Shown: positions 23,460-36,083 of the stretch, in pieces | Layout of the letters: each line of letters begins with the position of its first letter | Position numbering within the stretch: the stretch's first letter is position 1 | From: Trichoplax adhaerens | Taxonomy: Eukaryota > Placozoa > Uniplacotomia > Trichoplacea > Trichoplacidae | Assembly: GCF_000150275.1 (NCBI RefSeq) | Contig: NW_002060958.1 | Coordinates: 1,000,272 to 1,064,271, forward strand | Length of the DNA stretch: 64,000 nt | Reading direction: 5' to 3' | The notes under the pieces: generated by a model | The model's database searches: none | What the model was told of the DNA's origin: nothing | What the model saw: only the letters and a program-made list of their open reading frames with translations | Program-made: the position numbers and the translations under genes

Positions 23460-24850
23460 TATTTATGATTTACAGCCCTTTTAAACTGCAAGTTCTCCAT
23501 TTATGCAGTCTTTCTACGACATTATATTGTAATTTTATGCTAGCTTTATCCATGATTTGCAGCCCTTTGAAACTGCAAGTTCTCGATTTATGCCAGTTTT
23601 ATCCATGATTTACAGCCCTTGTAAACTGCAAGATCTCGATTTATGCAAGCTTTCTACGACATTATACTGTAATTTTATGCTAGTTTTATCCATGATTTAC
23701 AGCCCTTTGAAACTGCAAGATCTCGATTTATGCCAGTTTTATCCATAATTTACATCCCTTTGAAACTGCAAGTTCTCCATTTCAGCGGTCTTTCTACGAC
23801 ATTATACTGTAATTTTATGCTAGTTTTATCCATGATTTACAGCCCTTTTAAACTGCAAGATCTCGATTTATGCCAGTTTTATTTATGATTTACAGCCCTT
23901 TTAAACTGCAAGTTCTCGATTTATGCAGTCTTTCTACGACATTACACTGTAATTTTATGCTAGTTTTATCCATGATTTACAACCCTTTGAAACTGCTACA
24001 TCTCGATTTATGCCAGTTTTATTTATGATTTACAGCCCTTTTAAACTGCAAGTTCTCGATTTATGCAGTCTTTCTACGACATTATACTGTAATTTTATGC
24101 TAGTTTTATCCATGATTTACAACCCTTTGAAACTGCTACATCTCCATTTATGCCAGTTTTATCCATGATTTACAGCCCTTTGAAACTGCTACATCTCGAT
24201 TTATGCCAGTTTTATTTATGATTTACAGCCCTTTTAAACTGCAAGTTCTCGATTTATGCAGTCTTTCTACGACATTATACTGTAATTTTATGCTAGTTTT
24301 ATCCATGATTTACAACCCTTTGAAACTGCTACATCTCGATTTATGCCAGTTTTATTTATGATTTACAGCCCTTTTAAACTGCAAGTTCTCGATTTATGCA
24401 GTCTTTCTACGACATTATACTGTAATTTTATGCTAGTTTTATCCATGATTTACAACCCTTTGAAACTGCTACATCTCGATTTATGCCAGTTTTATTTATG
24501 ATTTACAGCCCTTTTAAACTGCAAGTTCTCGATTTATGCAGTCTTTCTACAACATTATACTGTAATTTTATGCTAGTTTTATCCATGATTTACAACCCTT
24601 TGAAACTGCTACATCTCCATTTATGCCAGTTTTATCCATGATTTACAGCCCTTTGAAACTGCTACATCTCGATTTATGCCAGTTTTATCCATGATTTACA
24701 GCCCTTTGAAACTGCTACATCTCCATTTATGCCAGTTTTATGCCATGCATTTCACAGCCCTTTGAAACTGCTACATCTCGATTTATGCCAGTTTTATCCA
24801 TGATTTATAGCCCTTTGAAACTGCAAGTTCTCCATTTATGCAATCTTTCT
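23460..24850. repeat. minisatellite, 53-bp and about 130-bp composite units
   Basis: The basic unit is about 53 bp: CCATGATTTACAGCCCTTTG, AAACTGCTACATCTCGATTT, ATGCCAGTTTTAT. A longer variant inserts GCAGTCTTTCTACGACATTA with TACTGTAATTTTATGCTAG. Long and short units alternate across most of the array and the last 250 bp are short units only. About 20 basic units in all. Frames of 60-100 codons read through because the unit lacks stops in one phase; they are not genes. It ends about 320 bp before the aminotransferase ATG. Confidence 0.9.
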
Positions 24851-24904
24851 ACGATGAACGCCATTTCACGCCAAGTATACCGAACGACAGAAGTATGGAC
24901 TAGA

Positions 24905-25018
24905 GCTTGGCAAAGGAGGTTTGATGCGCATCCTCCAACACGCCATCGCCCCTTGCAAGTTACTTACAGGGGGCGATGGCGTGTTGGAGGATGCGCATTA
25001 AACCTCGTTGGCCAAGCC
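24905..25018. repeat. GC-rich inverted repeat with 46-bp arms just 5' of the aminotransferase
   Basis: Left arm 24905-24952 and right arm 24969-25018 are reverse complements with only a few mismatches. The inner 30 bp (ATGCGCATCCTCCAACACGC and CATCGCCCC) are perfect. The loop is TTGCAAGTTACTTACAG or so. It is far more GC-rich than its surroundings and lies 150 bp upstream of a start codon. It could extrude as a cruciform, be transcribed as a hairpin, or be a fold-back transposon. Confidence 0.8.
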
Positions 25019-25170
25019 ATCAGCTGTGGCCATCGCCTATAAGAATCGTATCCGTCGGCAGCTTGATCATCAAATAACTTTGAATGTTGGCCAGCGCCAT
25101 TTGGGAAGTGTTGGATTAATTCATTGATTGATTTGCATCGTTTACAAGATCGCCCAATCTTAATGGAAAG

Positions 25171-28100
25171 ATGGACAAGTCGCCACCACTGACTCGAGCT
25201 GATTTAAGAAATTACGCACCAGCATCCAATTTGCAGCTGAATGAAGAGATTAAACGCATGATTAGTGAAGGCAAGAATATTTATCACTTCGGATTTGGTC
25301 AATCGCCCTTTCCTGTGATGAAAGAATTTTGCCAAAAGTTAAGCCAATATGCTGGTGCCAACCAGTATTTGGCCGTTACTGGTAAGGAATATCTTGCTTG
25401 AGTACAGTAGTGGAGAGAGAGAGAGTAGAGTTGAGTGAACAAATAGTGTGAAAAAACCGTCCATGACAGCAATGATAGGGTTGTAGGCCAAGTATCGAGC
25501 TCCAACGATGACAGACAAGTGGAGTAGACGACGTACTCGTATTTGCTTTCGAGATATTCTCATTCTAGTGTAGAACGAGAATGCAGTAGACTCTCTCACC
25601 GGAACAGAAATAATGCAAATCAAATTGTATTGGGAGAGTAGTCAAAGTTACTGCAATCGATTTTCCATGGATAAATAGATGACCAATCGAGAATGCAGTG
25701 GACTCTCTCACCGGAACGGAAATAATGCAAATCAAATTGTATTGAGAGAGTAGTCAAAGTTACTGCAATGGATTTTCCATGGATAAATGGATGACCATTA
25801 TTGACCAATCGATCACAGATAGCCGATACAACATAGTGTAGTTCGCTCCTCATCCATAGATGTGCCCCTCTATGCTGTAAGACAGTTCGACTGCATCATT
25901 GCATCTACAACAGATACCTGCAGTGGTCGTAGGATCAATCGAGAAGATCGAGGATGCAATCTGATGTAGTACTGCCTACTCTTTCTCACGTCTTACCATA
26001 ATCAACAATGTAAGTAATACAAGTTCAATTGTATCGAGAGAGTAGTCCAAGTTACTGCAGTGGATGAATGGGTGACCAATCGATCCTCATCAATAGTGAG
26101 ATAATTCGACTATCGAAAGGACGGATAGCTAGGGTACTCCTATGATCATTAATGAATCAAGAAGAATGGCGATGCAATCTGATGTAGTCAATTCTTTCTC
26201 GCTAAACAGAAATAATGCAAGCCAAATGGATGAACAATCGACCACAGATAGCCATAGAAGCAGCAATGCAATACAGTATACCTACATCGATTTTCATCAA
26301 TAGTAAGACTGTGTACATTCGTGGACGGATGGTCATGGATAATATTCAATTAATAATATATACATCGAATTAGAGACACTCATAGTAGGCATAATTGCGT
26401 CAATAGCCCATTTTATAAGGCTAGCTATCGACATGATATGATCAAATCGATGATGATAGAATAGGTGCTACAATGTTGAAAGAGACTTAAACACCACTTT
26501 AAATATTACTGTAATACTACTTTAATTCTCCTTAAATACTACTTCAACTTGAATTTGTTGAGCATTCATATTTGATTTCTTGATATTGGCAAGGTTGTCT
26601 CATGCTAGCGGACTTGTCCTTAAAAATCACTTAAACTTATTACACCTACTGTATGTTTTTATTTCTTACAAGTCATGATATTGGTAGTACACGTCGATTT
26701 CAATTTTACACGACTAGTTATCGTCATAACTGCTACGACTTTTCATTGTTAATCGATTGTGATTTGATGAATGCCTAGACTTTTAGTTGGCTCAGAATTC
26801 CATCATCCCCATCATCTACAATATCTTTGAACTTATAATACTGCAATCGATGTAAAATCATGAAACATCTCCGTGCAAGGTTGCACTCTTGCTATCCAAG
26901 TTGATCTAAATCATACACTGTACGAATGTAATCATCATGTCGATTCTTTTCTGCTGCAAACGCTATTTCAACCATGTGTAAACTTTGATCTACGTATGTA
27001 GCTTATTCAACATGGGTGGATACCAATAATATTATAAATTATATTATAATAAACCGATCATGATATGTGATAAATGACTTAACCTATAATTCGCTCAGAA
27101 TTCAATTGAATATCCATGATATTATTCAACTAAAAAAACAAGATGCAAATCATGAAGCATTTCCCTGCAAGTTTACTCTTTCGCTGTGAAGCTGATCCTA
27201 AATCATGTGTGCAAATGATGATTTTTTCCACTGTAACGCTATCGAAATTTTCAATCTGCAAGCTTATTTAAATCATGCGCGTAAGGGACGATTTTTTCAC
27301 GGCAATGCTATCGAAATATCAAACTATTTAGCTTATTTAGTACGCGTGGATACCGACTCTATACAGCTAACTACTGAAATCGTAAAATAGATGGGGATAG
27401 AAAGAGTTATACGAATTTGAACAGCTCAAAATTCAGTCCACCAACTTTAATCACGTCATTGCTTGATTGAATTGTAAAAACGGGATGGAAATTATAAAGT
27501 GTACCAATAAGAGGAGATGCAATGTGTGCTTTCGCTAATATTGCGTTGTAACTATTGAGAAATGGAGATCTACCTTGACTAAGCAATTGAATCTATTTAA
27601 GCTGATAGACTTGGAATAATTTCTTGTCATTTTTTTGGGGGGGGGGGATTGTACAGAAAAGGAATAAAATCGATTGATTTAATTTCACAAGTTAGAATAA
27701 TGGCTTTCGCACACTACTACAGTACATACTGTACAGTAAAACATATTGTCGATTTTACGTATGCATAAAGGTCAATAAAAAATTAAAATGTGATGCAATA
27801 TACCGCCAATTTACACGAAATATTTATTATTAAAAGCATTCAAGTTCATTTGATGACTAAAACTCATAGGCTGAGCTCAAGTGGTACTATATTATTGACA
27901 TAAGGGTGTTTTGATTGCTTCGTATACAATAGTTTATGGCTAGGCAAAATGGTAATGATATTCGTTATTGAATACTTGTCAATGGCATTGACCAACTTTA
28001 TTTGATCAAATGCTACCAGAATAGATAGTAGTAATAAAATCTTCATTGGACTGCTTTACTATTGATTGTCCTGACCTGTTTATTGCTGCTGAAACAAGCA

Positions 28101-31100
28101 CCTGCTGTTCTACTACGAATAAGTCAATATTGTTCTTAACGACTCCCATCATTTTTATAGATTTACTGCTACTGTAACTAGTTACCTTTTAGTCTGTGAT
28201 TTAATCATGTCTATAAGTGTTTTTATTACATCTGGTTGAAAATAACACTTGCACAACAATGAGTACTTCAAAGTGATCATTTCAGATGGCATATGATTTT
28301 TTGCAGATACTTGTAATGCATGGTATTGCTCGTATTATAATTCAAGCCTGTAGACCTGTATCCAAGTTTTTCAAGGATATATAGTGTCAATAAATACTCG
28401 TATTATTAGAAATAGACTCGCATGCTAGGTCATCTTAGCTTAGCAAGCATTATGACTTTGTTATATAACTCAGAATCCTCAGCTATATTATCCTAAGTAC
28501 GTATAAATGCTCACAAAGCAATCTCTTGAGTCTTGGCAAGGGATAACCATCATCATTAGCAGTAGTGTTGGAAGCTACTTCATAAATCATCTTCGTGTAC
28601 ACGTATGCAAAGTAATTGTAAACTTGGCACAAATAATGTCATTATATAATTATCAGCGTCGTCAGCAACTGTAGTAATCTCAGCTACTTCTTAGGTTATC
28701 ATACTATATACGCACATGCCATTAAACTTAGCAAACATGGTTAGCATCGTCGATTACTATCGTATCCATAATTGCTTTTTCGATTCTCCTAATACATGCA
28801 CATTCAAGGTAATTACAAGTTGGCAAGGATTATATTATTGTCAGAGTCGTCGGTTACTATAGTATTCTCAGCTACTTTATCCATTCTTCTATTGGGCGCG
28901 TATGTAAAGTAATTATAACTTAGCCAGGATCTTATAATTATTCAATCAATGTCGTTATTAGCTGTGTGATACCTTAACTTCGATAGGATTTTTGTATTCA
29001 GTCTGATCAAATTTGTATCATGAAATCGCTCATGTCTAATAATTATAGAATCAATTTCAAATAAATTACAACTGGCTATCTCTTTCAATAGGTATTGAGC
29101 AATTACGTAATGCTATCGCTAGCTTCCATAAACGCTATGATGGACTCGATTTTTCTGCTGACCAAATTATTGTAGCTCCTGGTAGTAAGGAACTACTCTT
29201 TTTAACAATGCTTGTTATGGATGCAGGTTTGTCGTTACCTTTTAAAATCCAAATTGTCGATATCGTTTAATTGTTTTAGAGAGAAGGCGACGATGATGTC
29301 GTTCTATACTCGTTAACTTGAATACATCCATTTCCTTTGCTAATATCATAATTCATTTTCCATAGATATCATAGTTCCATCTCCAACTTGGACAACCTAT
29401 TTACCACAAAGTAAACTAGCGGGAAGGAAATCGATTATCTTAAGCTCTCGCTTTGAAGATGAATGGCGCTTAACCCCAGAAATTTTAGACAAGGTAATCA
29501 ATATTACCATGATAATAAGTAAAATATTTTAATGACGTACAATTATAAACTATCCCTTGAGCAAGAACAAGGATAACTATAGGTTAATTTAGTAACATCT
29601 TAATCCGCGATAAACTATTGAAAAGGAATAAAATCAGAACAATTGTTTCATAATGTTTATAAATATATCTTGATCGTCTAGGCCATTAACGAACAATGCA
29701 CCAACGCCAATAAAGTACTAATTTTCTGCAATCCAGATAATCCCAGTATGCAACATAGCAAATTAAAACAGTAATTAAGAAATTTATTGTACTTCTAATA
29801 ATTACAGTACTGTAGTCATTATGTAAATATTGAAATGAATATACTGCAGCATGCTAAATTTGCTGTATTGACTAAACGTATTCTTACATACACACAGCCG
29901 GAACGTCTTATACAGAGCAGCAACTAACAGAGCTCAGGTCAGAAAATATTTTATAATCAGTATTAGAGACGATTAACTGCTGCACAGTAGTATTCTTGCA
30001 AATACGGCACTACTGCTATATTGTTGCTCATTTATCGATCGTAGCTATAATATTTGAATACTTGTGAATATCGTGTAGCACATATCAACATCATTATAAT
30101 TGCTACTCGTAAAATCGTTGATTTAATCGTTAAATCTTAACAGTAAAGTCCTGCGAAAGCATTCGGTTATCGTCCTTTCAGATGAAATTTACGGAAGGAC
30201 AAATTATAAAAATGCTCACCTTTCCATTGCTAAGGTAACTTGGAGTAGGAGATATGTTTCTTGACCTATGGAGATAGATAGTATTATGGTATTTAATATA
30301 ATATCAATTGTCTGGGATAGTACTTTGATTCCTAGCTCAGTTAGCGTTTTGATATTGATCTTATTTTCTAGTTTTACAAAGAAGGCACGATCTTAATGTC
30401 AGGCTTATCAAAATGGGCTTCCCTTGGAGGTTGGCGGGTAAGTCGTAGTTAGATTTTCTTGTCATATTATTACAGTAACAAATTACGGTAACTGGACTAA
30501 CATGTATCTAGGTTGGTTACGCAATATATCCGAAAGAATTAGCTGAAGTGCAAAGTGCTGTCAGAAGCGCTGGCAGTCACACATACTCATGCACCTCTGC
30601 CCCTATTCAATATGCCGTAGCAGATGTAATTAAAATGATTAACGAAATTAGCGTTCTTTTCTATGCGCTACTATAGAACTTTCTCTATAGTAAATTATTT
30701 GTAATAACCTGATAATAATAATTGTGGCAAAAAGTTAATAATTATATCTTTAATGTCTACAGGTTTTACAAAATTTTGAAGCTTGTGATACATATATATA
30801 TCATATTAAGCGTATTTTGGAAGCGGTTTCTAAGTACTGCTATGAGTAAGTAACTCTTGGTTATAAATGATATCTTTAAGTGATCTATCGTCGACCTAAA
30901 AAAAACAGTATTTACGCAGGACGACTGACGATTATCGAGTAATGATATTGGCTGACAAGTTATATCTTTGGATGATACGTTAATAATTATTATAGACTAA
31001 TACGACGAATTTGTTTAAACGTTATATTTGTTATACATGCATTGTACTACCTATCGGGAGTTGCAGTAACGCTTGCGGCTAGATAAATTCAGTCATGCTT

Positions 31101-32277
31101 GATGTATAACATAGCATAAGTAGTCTCATTGTTTGTGCTTACCCATAATTAAGCATGCTATATTTTTAAATATCTGTTTTGCTATATGGTTATTCAGTAA
31201 CGTGATATTCCAAATTGTTCATTTAGGCAGCTAACAAGTGTTGGCGTAAAGTGTATACAATCAACTGGTGGATTTTATATGCTACCTGATTTTGAGGTGA
31301 GTGGTGGTGTTCTTTGACTTGAAGCCTAAGGATCGCAGAGTAGTTGAATCAACTATATAATGAAGCATACATAGCAAGATTTATGCGTTCTCGTTACGTT
31401 TATCTATTTAAATAACATCTACACAAGCATTTTATAGATGTAAGGTGTGTATAACATTTAGTGCTGTATAATATACGCATTTAGGTAATCAGACCAGGCT
31501 TGGAGAAAAATAATATCACGACTTGCCAAGAAATGTGTGAGGACTTGTTTCAAAAGCGTTCCGTTGTGGTAAGTGATATCGACAATTCTAAATTATTGTT
31601 ATTGACGATATATAAAGTACATAAAGTACGCACTGTAGGCTATTTATTGTAATATCCAGTTGACAAAATTTAGCGTTATGTCAGCAGATTATTGCGCAAT
31701 ATTACTTCTCTTGTGATTTGATGTAAAAATATTATGTCATACGTAGCAAATTATAATTTAGTGCTACGTTTTACAGTAGCAGAAGGCGAACAACTAAGAT
31801 TTCATTGTCATATCTTTTCGATCGATTCCTATGCAATGCATGGTAATGATAGAGACCTCACCTTTCTCTTATTAGGTTATGGCTGGCGGACCAGCGTTTC
31901 TTCGCCCCTTGAAAGAGCTCACTGTCCGTTTGTGTTACATAGACTTTGACGGTAGGTATCCATTTTGCTATCTACTTAAATTGATAGCGTTTAAAATGCT
32001 CAGTAATTACCAACAATAAAATAAAACAATATCTGGCTGATAATCTATTGATAGGTACATTAGCTCTAAATGAAAGTATCAATATTGGACCTGATAAGCC
32101 ACTCACTCGTGAATTTGTAGAACAGTTTTGCAGCCATCAAGCAGAAGGAATAAAGGTTCCATAATTTCATTAATGTGACAAAGATATTATTCAAACTGAA
32201 AATTGATATTCAATTTACATACATATTTTTTTGTGGAAAAATAGGCCATTGTGGATTGGGTCAAGAGCTATTTGTAA
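25171..32277 (+). CDS. class I/II PLP-dependent aminotransferase (fold type I), 14 exons
   Basis: Exons: 25171-25381, 29092-29226, 29366-29493, 29682-29745, 29898-29937, 30144-30234, 30372-30437, 30512-30625, 30763-30845, 31227-31296, 31485-31568, 31876-31951, 32055-32155, 32245-32277; phases agree and give 431 residues, normal for the family. Such enzymes move amino groups from an amino acid to a 2-oxo acid using pyridoxal phosphate. Visible marks: NPDNPTGT near residue 174, SDEIYG with the cofactor-binding Asp206 and Tyr209, the Schiff-base lysine in SGLSKWASLGGWR (Lys237), and a candidate substrate-carboxylate arginine in VRLCYIDF (about Arg380). The start GQSPFPV and overall pattern are closer to bacterial-type aspartate/aromatic aminotransferases and ACC-synthase-like proteins than to the classical animal GOT1/2; substrate cannot be told from sequence. 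No targeting peptide is evident. Intron 1 is 3.7 kb, the others mostly 65-380 bp. Confidence 0.88.
25382..29091. other. long intron 1 of the aminotransferase, repeat-bearing
   Basis: Contains about 110-bp direct repeats starting GAATGCAGTAGACTCTCTCA (25578) and GAATGCAGTGGACTCTCTCA (25690), with decayed copies to about 26240; an 11-G run at 27637-27647; and, at 28420-28930, loosely repeated blocks (TTAGCAAGCATTATGAC / GTTGGCAAGGATTATATTAT). Its size is tenfold that of the other introns, which suggests expansion by repeats. One small minus-strand ORF with a signal peptide is listed separately. Confidence 0.7.
27864..28046 (-). CDS. possible small secreted peptide precursor (60 aa)
   Basis: The frame starts MKILLLLSILVAFDQIKLVN followed by Ala-Ile-Asp, a textbook signal peptide (basic n-region, Leu/Ile-rich core, VNA cleavage box), and then about 39 residues (YSITNIITILPSHKLL...) without cysteines or dibasic sites. 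It lies antisense in aminotransferase intron 1. It may be a complete small secreted protein, a first exon, or chance: AT-rich DNA often yields Leu/Ile-rich frames. Not recognised as any known family. Confidence 0.25.
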   Translation of the reverse strand: MKILLLLSILVAFDQIKLVNAIDKYSITNIITILPSHKLLYTKQSKHPYVNNIVPLELSL

Positions 32278-33385
32278 TGGATGTTATCAGTGGAAATCCC
32301 TAATATAGCAATATGTTATTTATGTGAGCGTAAAATAATTTTCCTCTTATGCTGTCATGCTGAAATATGCCTATAGATTGTAATGGGATTAGTCCATGTC
32401 CATCAATCATTCATCTTATTGGATGATGCTATTTTATTTCTTCTTCGTAAGGCAAAATATCATTTTAATAATGATTATTACGACCGTCAATCCAACTTGT
32501 GTAGTATTTTTGTTAAATAACTTTTTGATACTCATGTATCAATTTATGACGTATCATTAAGTTTTAAATATTGTGATTTTATCAATTAAATACCAAAGCA
32601 ATCTTGCATGTGTATAATTTGTTGGATTTAATTTATATTGAGTTATGATATAATATATAATAAAATGCCAAATAGCTTTATTGTCTTGGTCTATCTCGTA
32701 GACTATAGAATGGCTTCCTTTGTGTAGATTTGGTCATGACGTAGAATGATGAGATGGGAGCAGAAGACTATCATAGCTAGCGTCAGTATCCTTATACCAT
32801 CAAGCTATACTGTAGCTGTTTATTTTATCAAACACTGTGAATAGTTGGGAAATAGTCTATTTCAGTTTTTTATTCAGACTATATACTAAGAAAGGGGTAT
32901 TCCTCTCTCTACTGTACATACTCTATGCTACATTTTATTGCTAGTGCTTCTAATACAGCAGTACTATATCCATCCTTTCTGTATCAGGTAAGTAGAGATG
33001 GTGATATCGTCTTTATGAACGATTTGCAATATGGGGGTAGACTTTAATTATTGTAAACTCTCTCATTATACTAGACTATAAATACTGTACAGTATGGAAA
33101 CAGAAATCAACTGGACGACTATTGTACAATATGCAGTATGCTGTAAATGAATCCTATTCCTTGATGCACGATAGTGGTACGTTTATAGTGTGCTGTACAG
33201 CACGTAATGCGGGTCATTGAATCGACGACTATGGAATGGTAATTCGTGAAAATGGAAATTTTCATCATTTATCCTTGTTACTGGTGTCCATTGCCTATCA
33301 ATGGTGCTACCAGTCCGGATAAAATGAGGCAAGAAAATGTCCATATTACTGAATTGACGGTATTTAGTATGGTATTACACCGCTT
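32278..33385. other. intergenic between the aminotransferase and the satellite
   Basis: AT-rich 3' flank. Several short TACTGTACAGTA-like motifs (32910-33130) occur. No gene or RNA is supported. Confidence 0.4.
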
Positions 33386-33389
33386 AATG

Positions 33390-35575
33390 GATGTTGTATA
33401 AGATTGTGTCGATGGATTCATAATGAGTGTCGCCGTTTCTGTAGAAATTTGTCCCACTTTGGTGTCAAGACTTTTGAGCAGCTTGAATCGCTATCAAGCC
33501 TAATGGTGAAAAAATTGTATCCAGGATTCCAGGGTATAAGATTGTGTAGATGAATTCATAATAAGTGTCGTTTTTTCCCTAGAAATTTATCGCACTTTGG
33601 TGCCAAAACTTTTGAGCAGCTTAAATCGCTATCAAGCCTGATACCGAAAAATTGTATCCAAGGTATAAGATTATTTATGTCATATAGATGGATTCATAAT
33701 AAGTGTCGTTATTTCTGTCGAAATTTGTGGCACTTTGGTGCCAAGACTTTTGAGCAGCTAGAATCGCTATCAAGCCTGATGGCGAAAAATTGTATCCAGG
33801 ATTTCAGGGTATAAGATTGTGTAGATGAATTTATAATAAGTGTCGTTGTTTCTGTAGAAATTTGTGGCAGTTTGGTGCCAAGACTTTTGAGCAGCTTGAA
33901 TCGCTATCAAGCCTGGATGGCGAAAAATTGTATCCAAGGTTTATATAAGGTTATTCATGTCATATCGATGGATTCATAATAAGTGTCGTTGTTTCTGTAG
34001 AAATTTGTCGTACTTTGGTGCCAAGACTTTTGAGCAGCTTGAATCGCTATCAAGCCTGGATGGCGAAAAATTGTATCTAGGGTATAAGATTGTGTAGATG
34101 AATTCATAATCAGTGTCGTTGTTTCTGTAGAAATTTGTCGTATTTTGGTGCCAAGACTTTTGAGCAACTAGAATCGCTATCAAGCCTGATGGCGAAAAAT
34201 TGTATCCAGGATTTCAGGGTATAAGATTGTGTAGATGAATTTATAATAAGTGTCGTTGTTTCTGTAGAAATTTGTCGCACTTTGGTGCCAAGACTTTTGA
34301 GCAGCTTGAATCGCTATCAAGCCTGGATGGCGAAAAATTGTATCTAGGGTGTAAGATTGTGTAGATGAATTCATAATCAGTGTCGTTGTTTCTGTAGAAA
34401 TTTGTCGTATTTTGGTGCCAAGACTTTTGAGCAGCTAGCATCGCTATCAAGCCTGATGGCGAAAAATTGTATCCAGGATTTCAGGGTATAAGATTGTGTA
34501 GATGAATTTATAATAAGTGTCGTTGTTTCTGTAGAAATTTGTAGCACTTTGGTGCCAAGATTTTTGAGCAGCTTGAATCGCTGTCAAGCCTGGATGGCGA
34601 AAAATTGTATCCAAGGTTTATTTATATAAGATTATTCATGTCATATCGATGGATTCATAATAAGTGTCGTTGTTTCTGTAGAAATTTGTCGTACTTTGGT
34701 GCCAAGACTTTTGAGCAGCTTGAATCGCTATCAAGCCTGGATGGCGAAAAATTGTATCTAGGGTATAAGATTGTGTAGATGAATTCATAATCAGTGTCGT
34801 TGTTTCTGTAGAAATTTGTCGTATTTTGGTGCCAAGACTTTTGAGCAACTAGCATCGCTATCAAGCCTGATGGCGAAAAATTGTATCCAGGATTTCAGGG
34901 TATAAGATTGTGTAGATGAATTTATAATAAGTGTCGTTGTTTCTGTAGAAATTTGTCGCACTTTGGTGCCAAGACTTTTGAGCAGCTTGAATCGCTATCA
35001 AGCCTGGATGGCGAAAAATTGTATCTAGGGTGTAAGATTGTGTAGATGAATTCATAATCAGTGTCGTTGTTTCTGTAGAAATTTGTCGTATTTTGGTGCC
35101 AAGACTTTTGAGCAGCTAGCATCGCTATCAAGCCTGATGGCGAAAAATTGTATCCAGGATTTCAGGGTATAAGATTGTGTAGATGAATTTATAATAAGTG
35201 TCGTTGTTTCTGTAGAAATTTGTAGCACTTTGGTGCCAAGATTTTTGAGCAGCTTGAATCGCTGTCAAGCCTGGATGGCGAAAAATTGTATCCAAGGTTT
35301 ATTTATATAAGATTATTCATGTCATATCGATGGATTCATAATAAGTGTCGTTGTTTCTGTAGAAATTTGTCGTACTTTGGTGCCAAGACTTTTGAGCAGC
35401 TTGAATCGCTGTCAAGCCTGGATGGCGAAAAATTGTATCTAGGGTATAAGATTGTGTAGATGAATTCATAATCAGTGTCGTTGTTTCTATAGAAATTTGT
35501 CGTATTTTGGTGCCAAGACTTTTGAGCAGCTTGAATCGCTATCAAGCCTGATGGCGAAAAATTGTATCCAGGGTT
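33390..35575. repeat. satellite array, 130-147 bp monomers, 681-bp higher-order unit
   Basis: Sixteen monomers share GTGTCGTTGTTTCTGTAGAA, ATTTGTCGCACTTTGGTGCC, AAGACTTTTGAGCAGC and ATCGCTATCAAGCCTG. From 34045 the monomer spacings run 130, 137, 130, 137, 147 and then repeat, so equivalent positions fall at 34045, 34726 and 35407, exactly 681 bp apart, and the copies are nearly identical. Thus five diverged monomers form one higher-order unit. The first four monomers (33489-33902) are more diverged, the expected picture of an older edge. Translated frames here are artefacts. The array ends about 500 bp before SMARCC. Confidence 0.93.
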
Positions 35576-36083
35576 TCAATTTGAGTAGCCGCTGCTGATA
35601 CGGTCAGTCCGGTCCGGTCCGGCCCGTTTCTTTTTTTAGAGTATATACTGTAGTAGAGCAAGGTAGTCAATACTGCATATTGGGCTCTATCGTTATCACC
35701 AAACAAGAAAAAGAATAACAGAGTTTGGTATGGAATGCATTTGAGAAGCGCAGACACAAAGAGAGCGTGAGGACACAGTGCAAAGCACTGGGCTACAGTG
35801 TACAGTACAGTAGTGTACTGTACTCAGTGTACAGTGTACAGTGTACAGTACTGAACAACGTTACAGTGGCTAGTAGCGTACCGTACTGTACTGTGCTATC
35901 GTTACGTACATTACCCAAACACGATCTCACGGATAAGGATACACTATACGATTCTCCTAGCAAGATTGACGGTATCTTATCCACGCCAAACAGCCATTCT
36001 GGTGTCTTTATACGCCTGCGCAGTCAGCACAGTAATACCCAATTCCGTTGCCGTTGTCCACTAGGGATAAAATCGCTACAAAA
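35576..36083 (+). promoter_or_regulatory. SMARCC 5' flank with TACTGTAC/GTACAGTG palindrome cluster
   Basis: Includes a CCGGTCCGGTCCGGCCCG run at about 35611-35628 and a dense cluster at 35790-35895 of ACAGTGTACAGTACAG and GTACTGTACTCAGTGTACAG type palindromes. These resemble those upstream of KANSL1 and ALIX. The cluster is about 190 bp before the start codon. The start itself sits in AAAAATGGCGGCAAG, a YY1-type motif overlapping the ATG. Promoter role is inferred from position. Confidence 0.4.

Noticed and set aside
23557..25042. ORFs with repeated FMPVLSMIYSP
   Set aside because: Read-through of the 53-bp minisatellite; the last one runs into the GC-rich inverted repeat.
33955..35545. Repeated 64-70 aa minus-strand ORFs with Trp-His-Gln motif
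   Set aside because: The same frame recurs every 681 bp and is explained by the satellite; no promoter, no variation pattern of a protein family.
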